Shown: positions 8,304 to 16,989, counted from the stretch's first letter. The stretch is DNA of 64,000 nt from Endozoicomonas euniceicola (GCF_025562755.1 NZ_CP103300.1:5706501-5770500), one strand, 5' to 3'. The notes: a model not told the origin generated them from the sequence alone. A program made the numbers and translations.

Positions 8304-9212
8304 ATGGAAAATGAAATGGTTTCTGAAATTTTCAACCCGGAATTGTGGGATGAAGTAGCAGGGTTCGGTTTTGAGGATATTACCTATCACCGGGCCAGGG
8401 CTCAGGGAACGGTCCGTATCGCTTTTAACCGCCCCGAATGTCGCAATGCTTTTCGTCCTAAAACCGTTGATGAACTGTATCAGGCATTAGAGCATGCACG
8501 ACTGTCCAGCGATGTGGGTGTGGTCATTATTACGGGTAATGGCCCGTCACCGAAAGACGGTGGCTGGGCATTCTGTTCCGGGGGGGATCAGCGTATTCGT
8601 GGGCGTGATGGTTACAAATATGAGGGCATGCCCGCTGATGAGATTGATCCGGCAAAACTGGGGCGTCTGCATATTCTTGAGGTTCAGCGACTCATTCGTT
8701 TTATGCCCAAAGTGGTAATGGCAGTCGTGCCGGGCTGGGCAGCAGGTGGAGGCCATAGCCTGCATGTGGTGTGTGACCTGACAATTGCTTCACAGGAACA
8801 TGCGGTGTTTAAACAGACTGACCTGGATGTTGCCAGCTTTGATTCCGGCTATGGTTCTGCCTATCTGGCGAAAATGGTCGGGCAGAAGAAAGCCCGGGAA
8901 ATTTTCTTTCTGGGGTTGGATTACTCGGCGCAGGACGCCGCGGATATGGGGATGGTCAACAAGGTGGTGCCTCATGCCGAGCTGGAAAATGCAGCGCTGG
9001 AGTGGGCAAAAATTATCGGCGAAAAATCACCCACCGCTCTGCGTATGATGAAATACGGACTGAATCTGACGGACGATGGGATGGTGGGGCAACAGTTATT
9101 TGCCGGTGAGGCTACGCGATTGGCCTATGGCACTGAAGAAGCCCAGGAAGGCCGCGACTCTTTTCTTGAAAAGCGTCCCAAGGATTTCTCCCGCTTTCCC
9201 TATCACTATTGA
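8304..9212 (+). CDS. menB: 1,4-dihydroxy-2-naphthoyl-CoA synthase (MenB-like)
   Basis: A crotonase-fold protein of 302 residues. It shares with MenB the segments NRPECRNAFRPKTVDEL, FCSGGDQRIRG, WAAGGGHSLHVVCDLTIAS and FDSGYGSAYLAK, and the C-terminal KRPKDFSRFPYHY. MenB closes the second ring of the menaquinone naphthoate skeleton from O-succinylbenzoyl-CoA. The first ATG has no Shine-Dalgarno, while an in-frame ATG at 8316 has GGA at a suitable distance, so the protein may begin at MVSEIF. No other men gene is in the window, which is unusual because menB often clusters with menD, menC and menE; it may serve a scattered menaquinone pathway or a related ring-closing step. Confidence 0.88.
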   Translation: MENEMVSEIFNPELWDEVAGFGFEDITYHRARAQGTVRIAFNRPECRNAFRPKTVDELYQALEHARLSSDVGVVIITGNGPSPKDGGWAFCSGGDQRIRGRDGYKYEGMPADEIDPAKLGRLHILEVQRLIRFMPKVVMAVVPGWAAGGGHSLHVVCDLTIASQEHAVFKQTDLDVASFDSGYGSAYLAKMVGQKKAREIFFLGLDYSAQDAADMGMVNKVVPHAELENAALEWAKIIGEKSPTALRMMKYGLNLTDDGMVGQQLFAGEATRLAYGTEEAQEGRDSFLEKRPKDFSRFPYHY

Positions 9213-9220
9213 TTCGTCTA

Positions 9221-9251
9221 ATGACTGGTCAGCAACAAACTGACCAGTCAT
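9221..9251. terminator. Bidirectional terminator between menB and sdaA
   Basis: A perfect 12-bp inverted repeat ATGACTGGTCAG / CTGACCAGTCAT around a 7-nt loop, in the 54-bp gap between convergent genes. Confidence 0.85.
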
Positions 9252-9266
9252 TTAATGCAGAGAGAC

Positions 9267-10682
9267 TCAAGCGGTTTTAGAGGAAGGCTCTTTCGCGTAA
9301 ATCGCCAGCCCGCCCTGGGAGGTTTCACGATACTTGGCCTGCAAGTCCAGACCTGTGCGATACATGGTTTCTACACAGCTATCCAGAGATACCGCATGGT
9401 TACCGTCACCACGCATGGCCAGGCGGGCAGCCGTGATGGCTTTAATGGCCGCCATACCGTTGCGCTCAATACAGGGAATCTGAACCAGACCGGCAATAGG
9501 GTCACAGGTCATGCCCAGGTGATGTTCCATACCAATTTCTGCGGCGTTTTCAACCTGGTCAATTGTGCCACCCTGAACCGCAACCAGCGCAGCGGCTGCC
9601 ATGGAACAGGCTGAACCTACCTCTGCCTGGCAACCGGCTTCGGCACCGGAAATGGTGGCATTCATTTTGATAATGGCTCCGATAGCGGCAGCCGTTGCCA
9701 GAAATTCCCGGATACCTTTCTGGTTGTCACGGGAGATAAAGCGGGAGTAATAGGCAATAACGGCAGGGATAACGCCAGCTGCGCCATTGGTTGGTGCGGT
9801 TACCACACGACCACCGCAGGCATTTTCTTCGTTGACTGACATGGCAAACAGAGTCACCCAGTCCATGATGGCAAAGTGGTCGCTCAGCATGGCTTCCGGG
9901 TTAGCCGTCAGGGTTTTGTGTAAATCGAACGCACGACGTTTAATGCCAGACATTGGCAGTTGACCTTCCATACGTAGACCGCGCTCGATGCAGTTGCGCA
10001 TAACATCCCAGATAGCATCAATTTTTTCGGTAACGCTATTGATGTCACCGTTATGGCGGGCTTTTTCGTTTTCGATCACCAGCTCGGCAATGCTCATATT
10101 GTTGGCTTTGCACAGTTTGATGAGTTCAGATGCGTTACGGAACGGGTAAGGAACGTTGGCTTCGTGTGTTTCAGACTGGTCATCACTGTTAGAGGCTGCA
10201 GCCTTGTTGAAACCGTCCGCGCAGACAATGAAACCACCGCCGATGGACAGATAGGTTTTGTAGTAAACGACAATGCCATGCTCATCCGCAGCAAAGATAC
10301 GCATGGCGTTAGGATGTTCAGGCAGCGTTTCTCCATTGTGGAAAATCAGCTGAGTGTCGTAATCAAAATCAATTTCGTGTTCGCCCGCCAGTTTGATCCT
10401 TTTGCTGCTTTTGATCGTTTCGAAGGCCTGATCCGCTTCATCCGGATCAACGGTGTCTGGCTGATAGCCCGCCAGGCCCAACAGAGACGCTTTATCGGTG
10501 CTGTGTCCAACCCCTGTTAATGCCAGAGAGCCGTAAAGGCCAACTCGCACAGAGACAATGCTGCCGAGAATGCCTTTTTCCTTCAGCTCATTCATGAAGC
10601 GATGCCCGGCCCACATTGGACCTACGGTGTGAGAGCTGGATGGGCCGATTCCGATTTTGAAAATGTCAAAAATACTAAGCAT
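9267..10682 (-). CDS. sdaA: L-serine dehydratase (4Fe-4S)
   Basis: A single-chain L-serine ammonia-lyase of 471 residues that converts L-serine to pyruvate and ammonia. The N-terminal beta domain has GIGPSSSHTVGPM. The C-terminal catalytic domain has CGGRVVTAPTNGAAGVIP and the Cys residues expected to bind the [4Fe-4S] cluster (in NACGGR, GSACSM and the GMTCDPIAGLVQIPC segment). Length is close to the enterobacterial SdaA/SdaB enzymes. It lies 170 bp downstream of the serine permease on the same strand, with a hairpin between, so it is either partially co-transcribed or has its own promoter. The pair forms a serine uptake and degradation unit. SdaA versus SdaB cannot be told from sequence alone. 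Confidence 0.93.
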   Translation of the reverse strand: MLSIFDIFKIGIGPSSSHTVGPMWAGHRFMNELKEKGILGSIVSVRVGLYGSLALTGVGHSTDKASLLGLAGYQPDTVDPDEADQAFETIKSSKRIKLAGEHEIDFDYDTQLIFHNGETLPEHPNAMRIFAADEHGIVVYYKTYLSIGGGFIVCADGFNKAAASNSDDQSETHEANVPYPFRNASELIKLCKANNMSIAELVIENEKARHNGDINSVTEKIDAIWDVMRNCIERGLRMEGQLPMSGIKRRAFDLHKTLTANPEAMLSDHFAIMDWVTLFAMSVNEENACGGRVVTAPTNGAAGVIPAVIAYYSRFISRDNQKGIREFLATAAAIGAIIKMNATISGAEAGCQAEVGSACSMAAAALVAVQGGTIDQVENAAEIGMEHHLGMTCDPIAGLVQIPCIERNGMAAIKAITAARLAMRGDGNHAVSLDSCVETMYRTGLDLQAKYRETSQGGLAIYAKEPSSKTA

Positions 10683-10760
10683 GCCGTCTCTACTGTGATG
10701 TTGGGTTCGTGTAGAAATGTAAGGATTTCTTGTGAAAGATTCTGCCAGCGAATGTCAGAT

Positions 10761-10795
10761 GGAAAAATACCGGAGGAAGGTAGTCTTCCCCCGGT
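10761..10795 (-). terminator. Terminator or attenuator between sdaC and sdaA
   Basis: On the minus strand an 11-bp stem (10769-10779 with 10785-10795, one G-T wobble, 5-nt loop) is followed by ATTTTTCC. It lies after sdaC and before sdaA, so it probably reduces read-through from the permease gene into the dehydratase gene. Confidence 0.7.
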
Positions 10796-10851
10796 TTTCC
10801 GTAGCATTGAGCTCTGCTTATAAGTAGCAGTGTTGCCAGTGCCTGGTTGTC

Positions 10852-12126
10852 TTACAGGATGAAGTTAGCGGTAATGAAGCCAAGGATTGCAATGATACCC
10901 ATGCACAGAGTAAACAGGTTGATTTTGGCATCGTATTTACGCATCGCTGGTACTTTTTTCATAGCGTATACCGGCAGGATGAACAGGATCATCGCCAGGA
11001 TAGGTGCCACCAGTGCTTCGATCATACCCATCACGGATACGTTCATGTAAGCCACTGCCCAGACCGACAGGATGATGAAGGCGATGATGCCCATGTCAAC
11101 CTTCTTCATGTTGACCGATTTGCCTTCGCGCTTGGCCTTGTTCACGATCATGCCCTGCAAGCCTTCGCGGGTACCCATGTAGTGACCAAAGAAAGAAGAA
11201 CAGATAGCAACAATGGCAACGATCTGAGCCATCCAGGCGAACAGCGTGTTATCAGTGCGCTGTGCGAATACAGACATGATCGGCAGGTTAGCCGCTTTCG
11301 CTTCAAGCAGTTCTGCCGGAGACAGTGTCAGTACACAGCTGTAGACAAAGAACATGGTGAAGCCAACCAGCATCATGGTGGTACGCTTCAGTGTACGGCT
11401 GGCGTGAGCTTCTGCGTCGTTACCCAGTTCTTTACGGTACGTCGATGCAAAAGAGGACACCGCAGGCGAGTGGTTGAACGCGAATACCAGTACCGGAATG
11501 GTCAGGAATACAGTGGTCATAAAGCCGCTGAAGGTCACCGGCGCTTCAAATTGAGACATGTTCCACTGTGGAATCAGGTAGACAGAGGTACCGAACAGAA
11601 CCAGGATCAGTGGGTAAACCAGGGTATTGGTCACTTTCAGAACGAATTTCTGACCGGTCACCATCACGCCTACCAGGGCGGCTACCAGCACAAAGCTCAG
11701 GATGGCACGGTTTGGCTCAGCCATGCCCAGCTGGTTAACCATCAGGGAGGAAACCGTATTGGTAATACCAATGCCGTAGATCAGCAGAATAGGGTAGATG
11801 GACGCGAAGTAACCCAGGGTAATCAGGGAGCCGGCTTTAGGGCCAAAGTGTTCGGTAACCGTCTGGGTAATGTCGGCATTCGGGTTTTTGGAGGAGAGGC
11901 ACAGACGGGTCAGACCACGGTGAGCCAGAAAGGTCATTGGGGCAATAATCAGGGTCATCAGGATCAATGGCCAGATACCGCCCAGTCCGGCATTAATCGG
12001 CAGGAACAATACACCGGCACCAATCGCGGTGCCAAACAGTGCCAGCATCCACTCTGTATCACGTTTGCTGGCGGCTTTATCCCGGGTACCAGCCATAGGC
12101 TGGGTCATTACTTCTGCGTGTGCCAT
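10852..12126 (-). CDS. sdaC: Serine/proton symporter SdaC
   Basis: A 424-residue inner-membrane transporter of the hydroxy/aromatic amino acid permease (HAAAP) family, with about 11 hydrophobic helices. The first helix carries ALFGTAIGAGVLFLPINAG, the family glycine-rich motif. The closest known relative in layout and length is E. coli SdaC (429 residues), which imports L-serine with protons. GGAGGAGA lies 9 bp before the ATG, a strong ribosome binding site. The dehydratase sdaA follows on the same strand, so imported serine can be deaminated directly to pyruvate. Confidence 0.92.
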   Translation of the reverse strand: MAHAEVMTQPMAGTRDKAASKRDTEWMLALFGTAIGAGVLFLPINAGLGGIWPLILMTLIIAPMTFLAHRGLTRLCLSSKNPNADITQTVTEHFGPKAGSLITLGYFASIYPILLIYGIGITNTVSSLMVNQLGMAEPNRAILSFVLVAALVGVMVTGQKFVLKVTNTLVYPLILVLFGTSVYLIPQWNMSQFEAPVTFSGFMTTVFLTIPVLVFAFNHSPAVSSFASTYRKELGNDAEAHASRTLKRTTMMLVGFTMFFVYSCVLTLSPAELLEAKAANLPIMSVFAQRTDNTLFAWMAQIVAIVAICSSFFGHYMGTREGLQGMIVNKAKREGKSVNMKKVDMGIIAFIILSVWAVAYMNVSVMGMIEALVAPILAMILFILPVYAMKKVPAMRKYDAKINLFTLCMGIIAILGFITANFIL

Positions 12127-12483
12127 GTGCTCTTATCTCCTCCGCATAAACAGGAATCAGGAGCGGTGAATAAGTAAATTGATGGCTGCGAACTGTACAG
12201 AATTCGTTTGTTGAATGTATTGATGGAGATTAGGGTGATTAATCTTTGATCTGTGTTATGATCTGCGGAAGTTTAAATCTGTTCTTTTTTTTGCGGAACC
12301 TACCTAGCCGGTTGGTTTTTTATTTCGTGCCCCTGCCTGTTTCTTTCGTGTCGTGGCGTGGTGTCTGCGCCATTGAATGTCATGATTCAAATATTTCAAA
12401 TTAGCATTCAAAGGTATTCATGCCTTTTTTGCCAGATGAATTATAAATGTTTTGTAAAGATCGAAGGCGTGACGGGCGGTTTT
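12127..12483. other. Intergenic region upstream of sdaC
   Basis: About 357 bp between the sdaC start and the 3' end of the next minus-strand gene. It should contain the sdaC promoter. Several T-rich runs are present, but I see no confident operator, riboswitch fold, RNA gene or small coding region. Confidence 0.4.
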
Positions 12484-13347
12484 TTAGAAAAAAGTTCCGG
12501 AACTGATTAAACCATCGTTTTCAGATATTTCAATTCTTTTCGATCCGGGTGTAACTTCAATCGCAACCACCTTGCCAGCATAAATAAGGTTATACATAGC
12601 CATGGGTTCCACCTCCTGGCCAAACTGGTACAAGTGCAATAGTTTATTGGCACGCTCGGAACCCATTCGCCTTAATGTTCTGTCTCCAAGGTGATGCACT
12701 TTTCCCAAGGGGGGTCTGACCTTCGACAAAACGTCGCCCTCATGGGTTATTTTGGAGATAGCGTTCCCAAGCTGTTGAGGATAATCTACCAGTGGACAGG
12801 CAAGGTCGAGTGTGGCATCAATCACCCAGGGAGGGTCAGACTGCGCTAGCAGGTTGCTGCTCAAAAAACTGTCTACGTCTTTCAGGAGAAAGGACACCGC
12901 CGTTGCTTCGCCAGTCACCTCACCAATAATGACAAACTCGTGAAGTACTTGCCTGTTCTGCACATTTTCCGGATCAAGAACAATAGCGATATTTACCTGA
13001 TCCAGGTTTTTTGCCCTCAGGGTAAAATAGACAGCGAGTGCGGAGCACTCAGCGGGGTTGCAGGCGCACCCCTGAAAATCAGGGGTCGCAGAAAGGCTTG
13101 AGAGATACCGGCCTGTCTCATATTCATTATACCCTTCCTGTCTGCAGAAACTTCGAAATGAGAAGATGAAGTCAGCCGCTTTTTTCACACGGTGATAACC
13201 CTCTTGCGCGTGCTTTACTGCGTCGACATTGTCGCTGGTAAAACTCTTCTGACCTGGGCGCTGAATTGAATCCCCCAGTGTTGCATTTTCACTGAGAAAG
13301 TTCTGTACAGCCTTATTCATAGCATTGGCAACAAAGCTGTTATTCAT
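12484..13347 (-). CDS. Putative papain/transglutaminase-fold protein
   Basis: A 287-residue protein without a signal peptide or membrane helix. I do not recognise the family, but three spaced residues suggest a Cys-His-Asp triad: C101 at the start of a helix (ECSALAVYF), H136 opening a hydrophobic strand (LHEFVIIGE), and D177 in a strand (PWVIDATLDLACP). Spacing of 35 and 41 residues and the helix-strand-strand setting resemble papain-like and transglutaminase-like folds, including YopT/AvrPphB-type effectors. A second Cys-rich patch (GCACNPAEC) precedes the helix. It is a single gene with about 190 bp of upstream sequence. Enzyme activity and secretion are inference. Confidence 0.5.
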   Translation of the reverse strand: MNNSFVANAMNKAVQNFLSENATLGDSIQRPGQKSFTSDNVDAVKHAQEGYHRVKKAADFIFSFRSFCRQEGYNEYETGRYLSSLSATPDFQGCACNPAECSALAVYFTLRAKNLDQVNIAIVLDPENVQNRQVLHEFVIIGEVTGEATAVSFLLKDVDSFLSSNLLAQSDPPWVIDATLDLACPLVDYPQQLGNAISKITHEGDVLSKVRPPLGKVHHLGDRTLRRMGSERANKLLHLYQFGQEVEPMAMYNLIYAGKVVAIEVTPGSKRIEISENDGLISSGTFF

Positions 13348-13538
13348 TCAAGAAGTCCTCTGAAAAATAAGAGCTTTCAGTGAGTTTAATATGCGCGCTT
13401 TTAAACAAAGGAGCATATTACAACTGACAGTTAACAATATAGTTGTTGATCGATGGAGTTGCCTGTACCTAAAACAAGGTACTTGAATGTTGACGTATAA
13501 GAGAGTGAACAAGAGTATCGACAGGCAGTCATACCCGA

Positions 13539-14720
13539 CTATTTAAGACGGGTACATTGCCCGAGGGTTATCCAGGCGGGAATAGCAGATATCGCCGTTC
13601 CTGCCATCACCAGAATTAAGAGTACTCCGACCTCTTGCAGTGACACGGAATGTCCTGCCACCCACCCCTTCCAGATATCTGGCAAGCTGTATTCCAGCCC
13701 CTTCGTCCCTATCCAGAACAACCCAAATCCCAATATCGAAGCCGCCATAATAATCAGAACGGGTTCCAGCAGTCCGATCATGATCATCTGATGGGTTCTT
13801 GCGCCCAGCATTCTCAATGTCTCAATTTCATACCTGCGCTCAGCCAGGCTGCTGCTGACACTGAAAAATACGGCGATCAGTGCCATTAACAGGGTAATGA
13901 TCACAATGCCAAGCATCAGGTTGACCAGCTGGTTGCCGGTATAGCGAATAAAATCCAGCTCATGAGACGGGATAATCACCTCCACAGCCTGCGGGTTCAT
14001 TTCTCTGATCAGGTTTTGCATGGGTAACAGTGCCTGTCGGTTATGTAATGTCAGCAGAATCAGGTTGATGTCCTGTCCTGTTTTCATCCCCCGTTCCTGT
14101 CGGATTGCCATTAAGGTGTCTATGGGTGCAAATGCGCTGTTGTCTATCACATTGTCGGTGGGCAACAGAATTCCCGTCACTTTAAAATGTTGCGGATATT
14201 CATCTTTAAAAGAGGGTTCTGAACCGGCGGCGATCGTCATGTATTCACCCACTTTGTAGCCGGTCTTTTCTGCCAGAGTCGCCCCAAGAACAATGCTCTC
14301 AGACTCGATAAAACCCTGGCCATGTTCAAAGAGTTCGGATTCATCGGGTGCCAGATGTTGAAACAGCTCCTGGGTTGTGCCGGTAATGGTGATACCCCGA
14401 TGGCTTTCCAGCATGCTAAAGGGTATTGCAGTACGAATCTCTTCATGACTTTTCAGGGTTTCGAACAGCGATGCTGAAAAGGGCGGGGGTGGGCTTCCGA
14501 TATGGAGTAATCCGAACAATGCGAGATGAGTGGGTTGGGCCGGAGCACCGACAATCAGGTCTGCCTTGTTGGTTACTCGCTCAATGGAAAGTGCCAGATT
14601 GTTTTTTAAATGCACCAGCAGTAAAACCAGACTGATACTACAGGCCAGCGCTACTAAGGCAATGGCTGCTTTGACTTTGCGACGGTTCAGGCTTTTGCGG
14701 GTGATCTGGAGAATTACCAT
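13539..14720 (-). CDS. ABC transporter permease, FtsX/MacB-like
   Basis: A 393-residue inner-membrane protein with the FtsX-type layout: one N-terminal helix (about 17-37), a large periplasmic domain (about 40-265), then three C-terminal helices (about 268-295, 315-340, 362-385). The RRYEIETLRMLGARTHQM motif between the second and third helices is typical of the family and contacts the ATPase. Its start overlaps the ATPase gene by 7 bp, so they form one transporter. FtsX/MacB-type systems act as mechanotransmitters or lipoprotein/peptide exporters rather than importers. The upstream DUF2796-like gene suggests a link to metal homeostasis. Confidence 0.85.
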   Translation of the reverse strand: MVILQITRKSLNRRKVKAAIALVALACSISLVLLLVHLKNNLALSIERVTNKADLIVGAPAQPTHLALFGLLHIGSPPPPFSASLFETLKSHEEIRTAIPFSMLESHRGITITGTTQELFQHLAPDESELFEHGQGFIESESIVLGATLAEKTGYKVGEYMTIAAGSEPSFKDEYPQHFKVTGILLPTDNVIDNSAFAPIDTLMAIRQERGMKTGQDINLILLTLHNRQALLPMQNLIREMNPQAVEVIIPSHELDFIRYTGNQLVNLMLGIVIITLLMALIAVFFSVSSSLAERRYEIETLRMLGARTHQMIMIGLLEPVLIIMAASILGFGLFWIGTKGLEYSLPDIWKGWVAGHSVSLQEVGVLLILVMAGTAISAIPAWITLGQCTRLK

Positions 14721-15427
14721 AAAGGATTGCTCTCCGCTGATTTGTTGATATCCTTCATATTCACCTGTCTGTCGAAGTACCGGTCAGCTTCTTTGTTGTG
14801 GGTGATGCAGATCAGTGTGCTGCCATGCTCCTTTGCATACTCAATGAGCAATTTGTAAACAATTTTTTTGCTATAACTTCCCATCGCTGAGGTGGGTTCA
14901 TCAGCGAGAATCAGCTTTGGGCCTCCGATAAGAGCCCGTGCCACCGCCACTCTCTGCTGTAACCCTTTGCTGAGTTGGTCGGCTTTATGGCGCAACCTCA
15001 GGGGGTCTTCAAACTTTAACCGGGCCATTAACATATAAGCTTCGTATTCAGCGGATATACTGCTCTTTAATACGTTTTCTTTCTTTTTGCGGGAGAAGCC
15101 GCAGGGAAGCAGGATATTTTCAAGCGCGGTAAGGTATGGGATTAAATAGAGGTTCTGGAAGACATAGCCAATGTAATCAGCACGGAGCTGGTCAATTTTT
15201 TTTTGGGGAATAGACAAAAAATCCTGACCTAATATTTCCAGACAGCTGGCTTTGACTGGAATCAGCCCCGACAGAGCTTTGAGCAGAGTGGTTTTACCTG
15301 CACCATTCTCACCAAATAGTACTACGGTTTCGCCTTCTTCTATCTCCAGAGAAGGAATATCCAGGCAAGTCCGCTCTTTAATCTTCACCTGAAGGTCTTT
15401 GATATCAACGGCGAGTGTCTTGTTCAT
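14714..15427 (-). CDS. ABC transporter ATP-binding protein
   Basis: A 237-residue cytosolic ATPase of the LolD/MacB type. Walker A is GENGAGKTTLL (about 39-49), the Q-loop is in the GYVFQNLYLIPYLT segment, the signature is LSKGLQQRVAVARAL, Walker B is LILADEPTSAM, and the switch His is in CITHNKEAD. The signature reads LSKGL rather than LSGGQ, a modest deviation also seen in other LolD-like proteins. It overlaps the FtsX-like permease downstream by 7 bp and follows a small secreted protein by 26 bp, so all are in one operon. Confidence 0.9.
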   Translation of the reverse strand: MNKTLAVDIKDLQVKIKERTCLDIPSLEIEEGETVVLFGENGAGKTTLLKALSGLIPVKASCLEILGQDFLSIPQKKIDQLRADYIGYVFQNLYLIPYLTALENILLPCGFSRKKKENVLKSSISAEYEAYMLMARLKFEDPLRLRHKADQLSKGLQQRVAVARALIGGPKLILADEPTSAMGSYSKKIVYKLLIEYAKEHGSTLICITHNKEADRYFDRQVNMKDINKSAESNPLW

Positions 15428-15453
15428 TTATGCAGTCTTCCGTAACGCTTGTA

Positions 15454-15957
15454 TCAGGGAGTCAGTTGGATTATGCCGTCAGGCAGTACAAGGTTTTTTT
15501 TGTGTTGCCAATGATCCGTGGTAACCCAGAGGTTTATGACTTTCAGACCGGGCAGGACGGTTGCCAGCCTTGGCGTTATGGTGAGAAGTTGTTCTGGCTC
15601 TTTACAGTTGAAATCAAAAAAACCTTCTATGGCACTGGTATCATTCGAGTCCGGCTGACTGGTAATAAACAGTCGGTGGTTAACTGGCGAGCACCGGGCT
15701 TTTACCGGAGTTTCCCAAAGAGAGGTGGACTGGCGCAGCTGTTGTGTCAGGGACTTATAATCAGTTTGTGCGGTGAGATGAGCCACTGACAATATCGGTA
15801 TGCTGATGAACAGGGTCAGGTTTTCCTTTTTGAGAGAGACATCAACAATAATCTGTGCAGGTTCTACCGCACGGTGAAGCACTATTTCAGACTGAACGTT
15901 TGCGGCAGCAACTATCAATAAGACAGCGCTCAGCATTGTTGAAACACAGCGTTTCAT
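15454..15957 (-). CDS. DUF2796/ZrgA-like secreted protein
   Basis: A 167-residue exported protein. A signal peptide spans about residues 1-23 (cleavage near VQSE). The mature part has the arrangement of DUF2796/ZrgA proteins: a first beta region, a middle Cys (KARCSP), a second Cys in the FFDFNCKEPEQLL block, and a C-terminal FPG-like LPGLKVINLWVTT followed by KKNLVLPDGIIQL. The His-rich metal-binding stretch common in ZrgA is missing, so metal binding is doubtful. It lies between a retropepsin-like protease (4 bp away) and an ABC ATPase (26 bp away). In vibrios, ZrgA is encoded beside an ABC transporter in a zinc-regulated operon, which makes the family call more likely. Confidence 0.55.
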   Translation of the reverse strand: MKRCVSTMLSAVLLIVAAANVQSEIVLHRAVEPAQIIVDVSLKKENLTLFISIPILSVAHLTAQTDYKSLTQQLRQSTSLWETPVKARCSPVNHRLFITSQPDSNDTSAIEGFFDFNCKEPEQLLTITPRLATVLPGLKVINLWVTTDHWQHKKNLVLPDGIIQLTP

Positions 15958-15961
15958 ATCA

Positions 15962-16483
15962 TTATTCCCCGCTCTGCAGATAGCTTCTGCCCGAATCGAT
16001 CAGGGCGGTTTTTTTCAGGTAGTTTGCGCCAATCAGAAGCTGTTGTGGGAAGTTGCTGCGATTGATCAGCGACACCTCCAGATAACGGCTGGTGGGCCCT
16101 ATGCTGACGGTATTTTTAACCACTGCCCGTTCAGAGGGTTTCCCGGAATGGGTGATGACTCGTGCGATCCGACTGACTGGCTGGTGCATGGACACCGTTT
16201 CGCCCGTCGGCTTATGATAGAAGTCATAGTAGACCCAGCGCCGCCCTTTGCGGTTGATGTACATTTTTATATTGCGGGCATCAAGCGCTGTCGTCGTAGC
16301 GCCGCTGTCAATCAGCGCTGCGACCTTCATTTTCTGAATATTGACCAGTGTGGCTATTTCGTAAGTGCCGAACACGACCATTTTTTCTGGACATGAGCAG
16401 GATGCCATAGCCCGCAAAGACAGGGCTTCCATCAGGCAGAACATAAAAAACAGCAGGGTTATAAAGGGGGCTTGTCTGTTCAC
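15962..16483 (-). CDS. Retropepsin-like protein (RimB/Zn_protease family)
   Basis: A 173-residue exported protein of the family often annotated as ATP-dependent zinc protease. The core is a retropepsin-like half with AALIDSGATTTALDA, where Asp59 sits in the DSGA active-site motif, followed by the RRWVYYDFYHKPTG strand block and the LLIGANYLKKTALIDSGRSY end. The N-terminus is a signal sequence; the MASC context at Cys29 could be a weak lipobox, so it may be lipid-anchored. It is the first gene of the operon, 4 bp before the DUF2796-like gene. The name zinc protease is historical; the fold points to an aspartic protease. Confidence 0.8.
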   Translation of the reverse strand: MNRQAPFITLLFFMFCLMEALSLRAMASCSCPEKMVVFGTYEIATLVNIQKMKVAALIDSGATTTALDARNIKMYINRKGRRWVYYDFYHKPTGETVSMHQPVSRIARVITHSGKPSERAVVKNTVSIGPTSRYLEVSLINRSNFPQQLLIGANYLKKTALIDSGRSYLQSGE

Positions 16484-16499
16484 AGGTAATTATCCGACA

Positions 16500-16886
16500 G
16501 TGCCTGTTAATCCTTATCGGGTATCACCCTCGAAATTTAACGTCTTCATCTTTGAATGTGGTAATAACAACAATGATCGATATCCACAATTTGTTGAGGC
16601 TGGTGCCAGCCTGGCTGAACCTGAATATTACGAACTGGATCTGATACGTAAAGCGGTAGCATTACGTCCGGCCTGGCCTTATGGCTGGATGTTTCTGGTC
16701 GAAGCCAAAGCGCGTCACAGGCAGATTGATGAAGAGTTTAATCGTTCGCTGGTGCAGGCCATTACCCTTGGCCCCTGGGAGCGGGAAGTAATGGAAAGAG
16801 CGGCACGACTTGGTCATTATTATCAGGGGGAGGTTAATGCCGGAAGCAGAGGTTATGTTAGAGATCAATTCAGCAAGGTTGAGTAA
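16500..16886 (+). CDS. VpsP-like TPR tail protein, probably truncated
   Basis: The C-terminal 95 residues resemble the end of VpsP-like polysaccharide-biosynthesis accessory proteins: LIRKAVALRPAWPYGW, then EEFNRSLVQAITLGPWEREV, as in a TPR-type helical pair. There is no in-frame ATG near the conserved part. The first usable codon is a GTG at 16500, and the frame further left runs antisense to the divergent protease gene. Family members normally have a longer N-terminal part with a membrane anchor. This is either a short protein with a GTG start or the remnant of a decayed gene, and no polysaccharide genes lie nearby. Confidence 0.45.
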   Translation: MPVNPYRVSPSKFNVFIFECGNNNNDRYPQFVEAGASLAEPEYYELDLIRKAVALRPAWPYGWMFLVEAKARHRQIDEEFNRSLVQAITLGPWEREVMERAARLGHYYQGEVNAGSRGYVRDQFSKVE

Positions 16887-16989
16887 GGCTTATCCTCGTT
16901 TGGCTGAAAGGATTGCGAGGGAGGCTCTGTAGAAAAGTAGAATGGATTTCTTGAGAAGTGATTGCTTACGCTGTAAGGCTTGAAAATAT

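Noticed and set aside
9255..9614. Open frame antisense to the sdaA 3' end
   Set aside because: No family match, and the start lies in the terminator region; sdaA explains the sequence.
11182..12177. A 331-codon open frame antisense to sdaC
   Set aside because: Its product is rich in His, Gln and Arg, typical of an antisense shadow of a membrane-protein gene; sdaC is certain.
13467..13484. Inverted repeat GTACCT / AGGTAC upstream of the putative Cys-His-Asp protein
   Set aside because: A six-base stem alone is too short to call an operator or terminator.
16365..16499. Extended N-terminus for the VpsP-like frame from the ATG at 16365
   Set aside because: This part is antisense to the start of the retropepsin-like gene and shows no family similarity.
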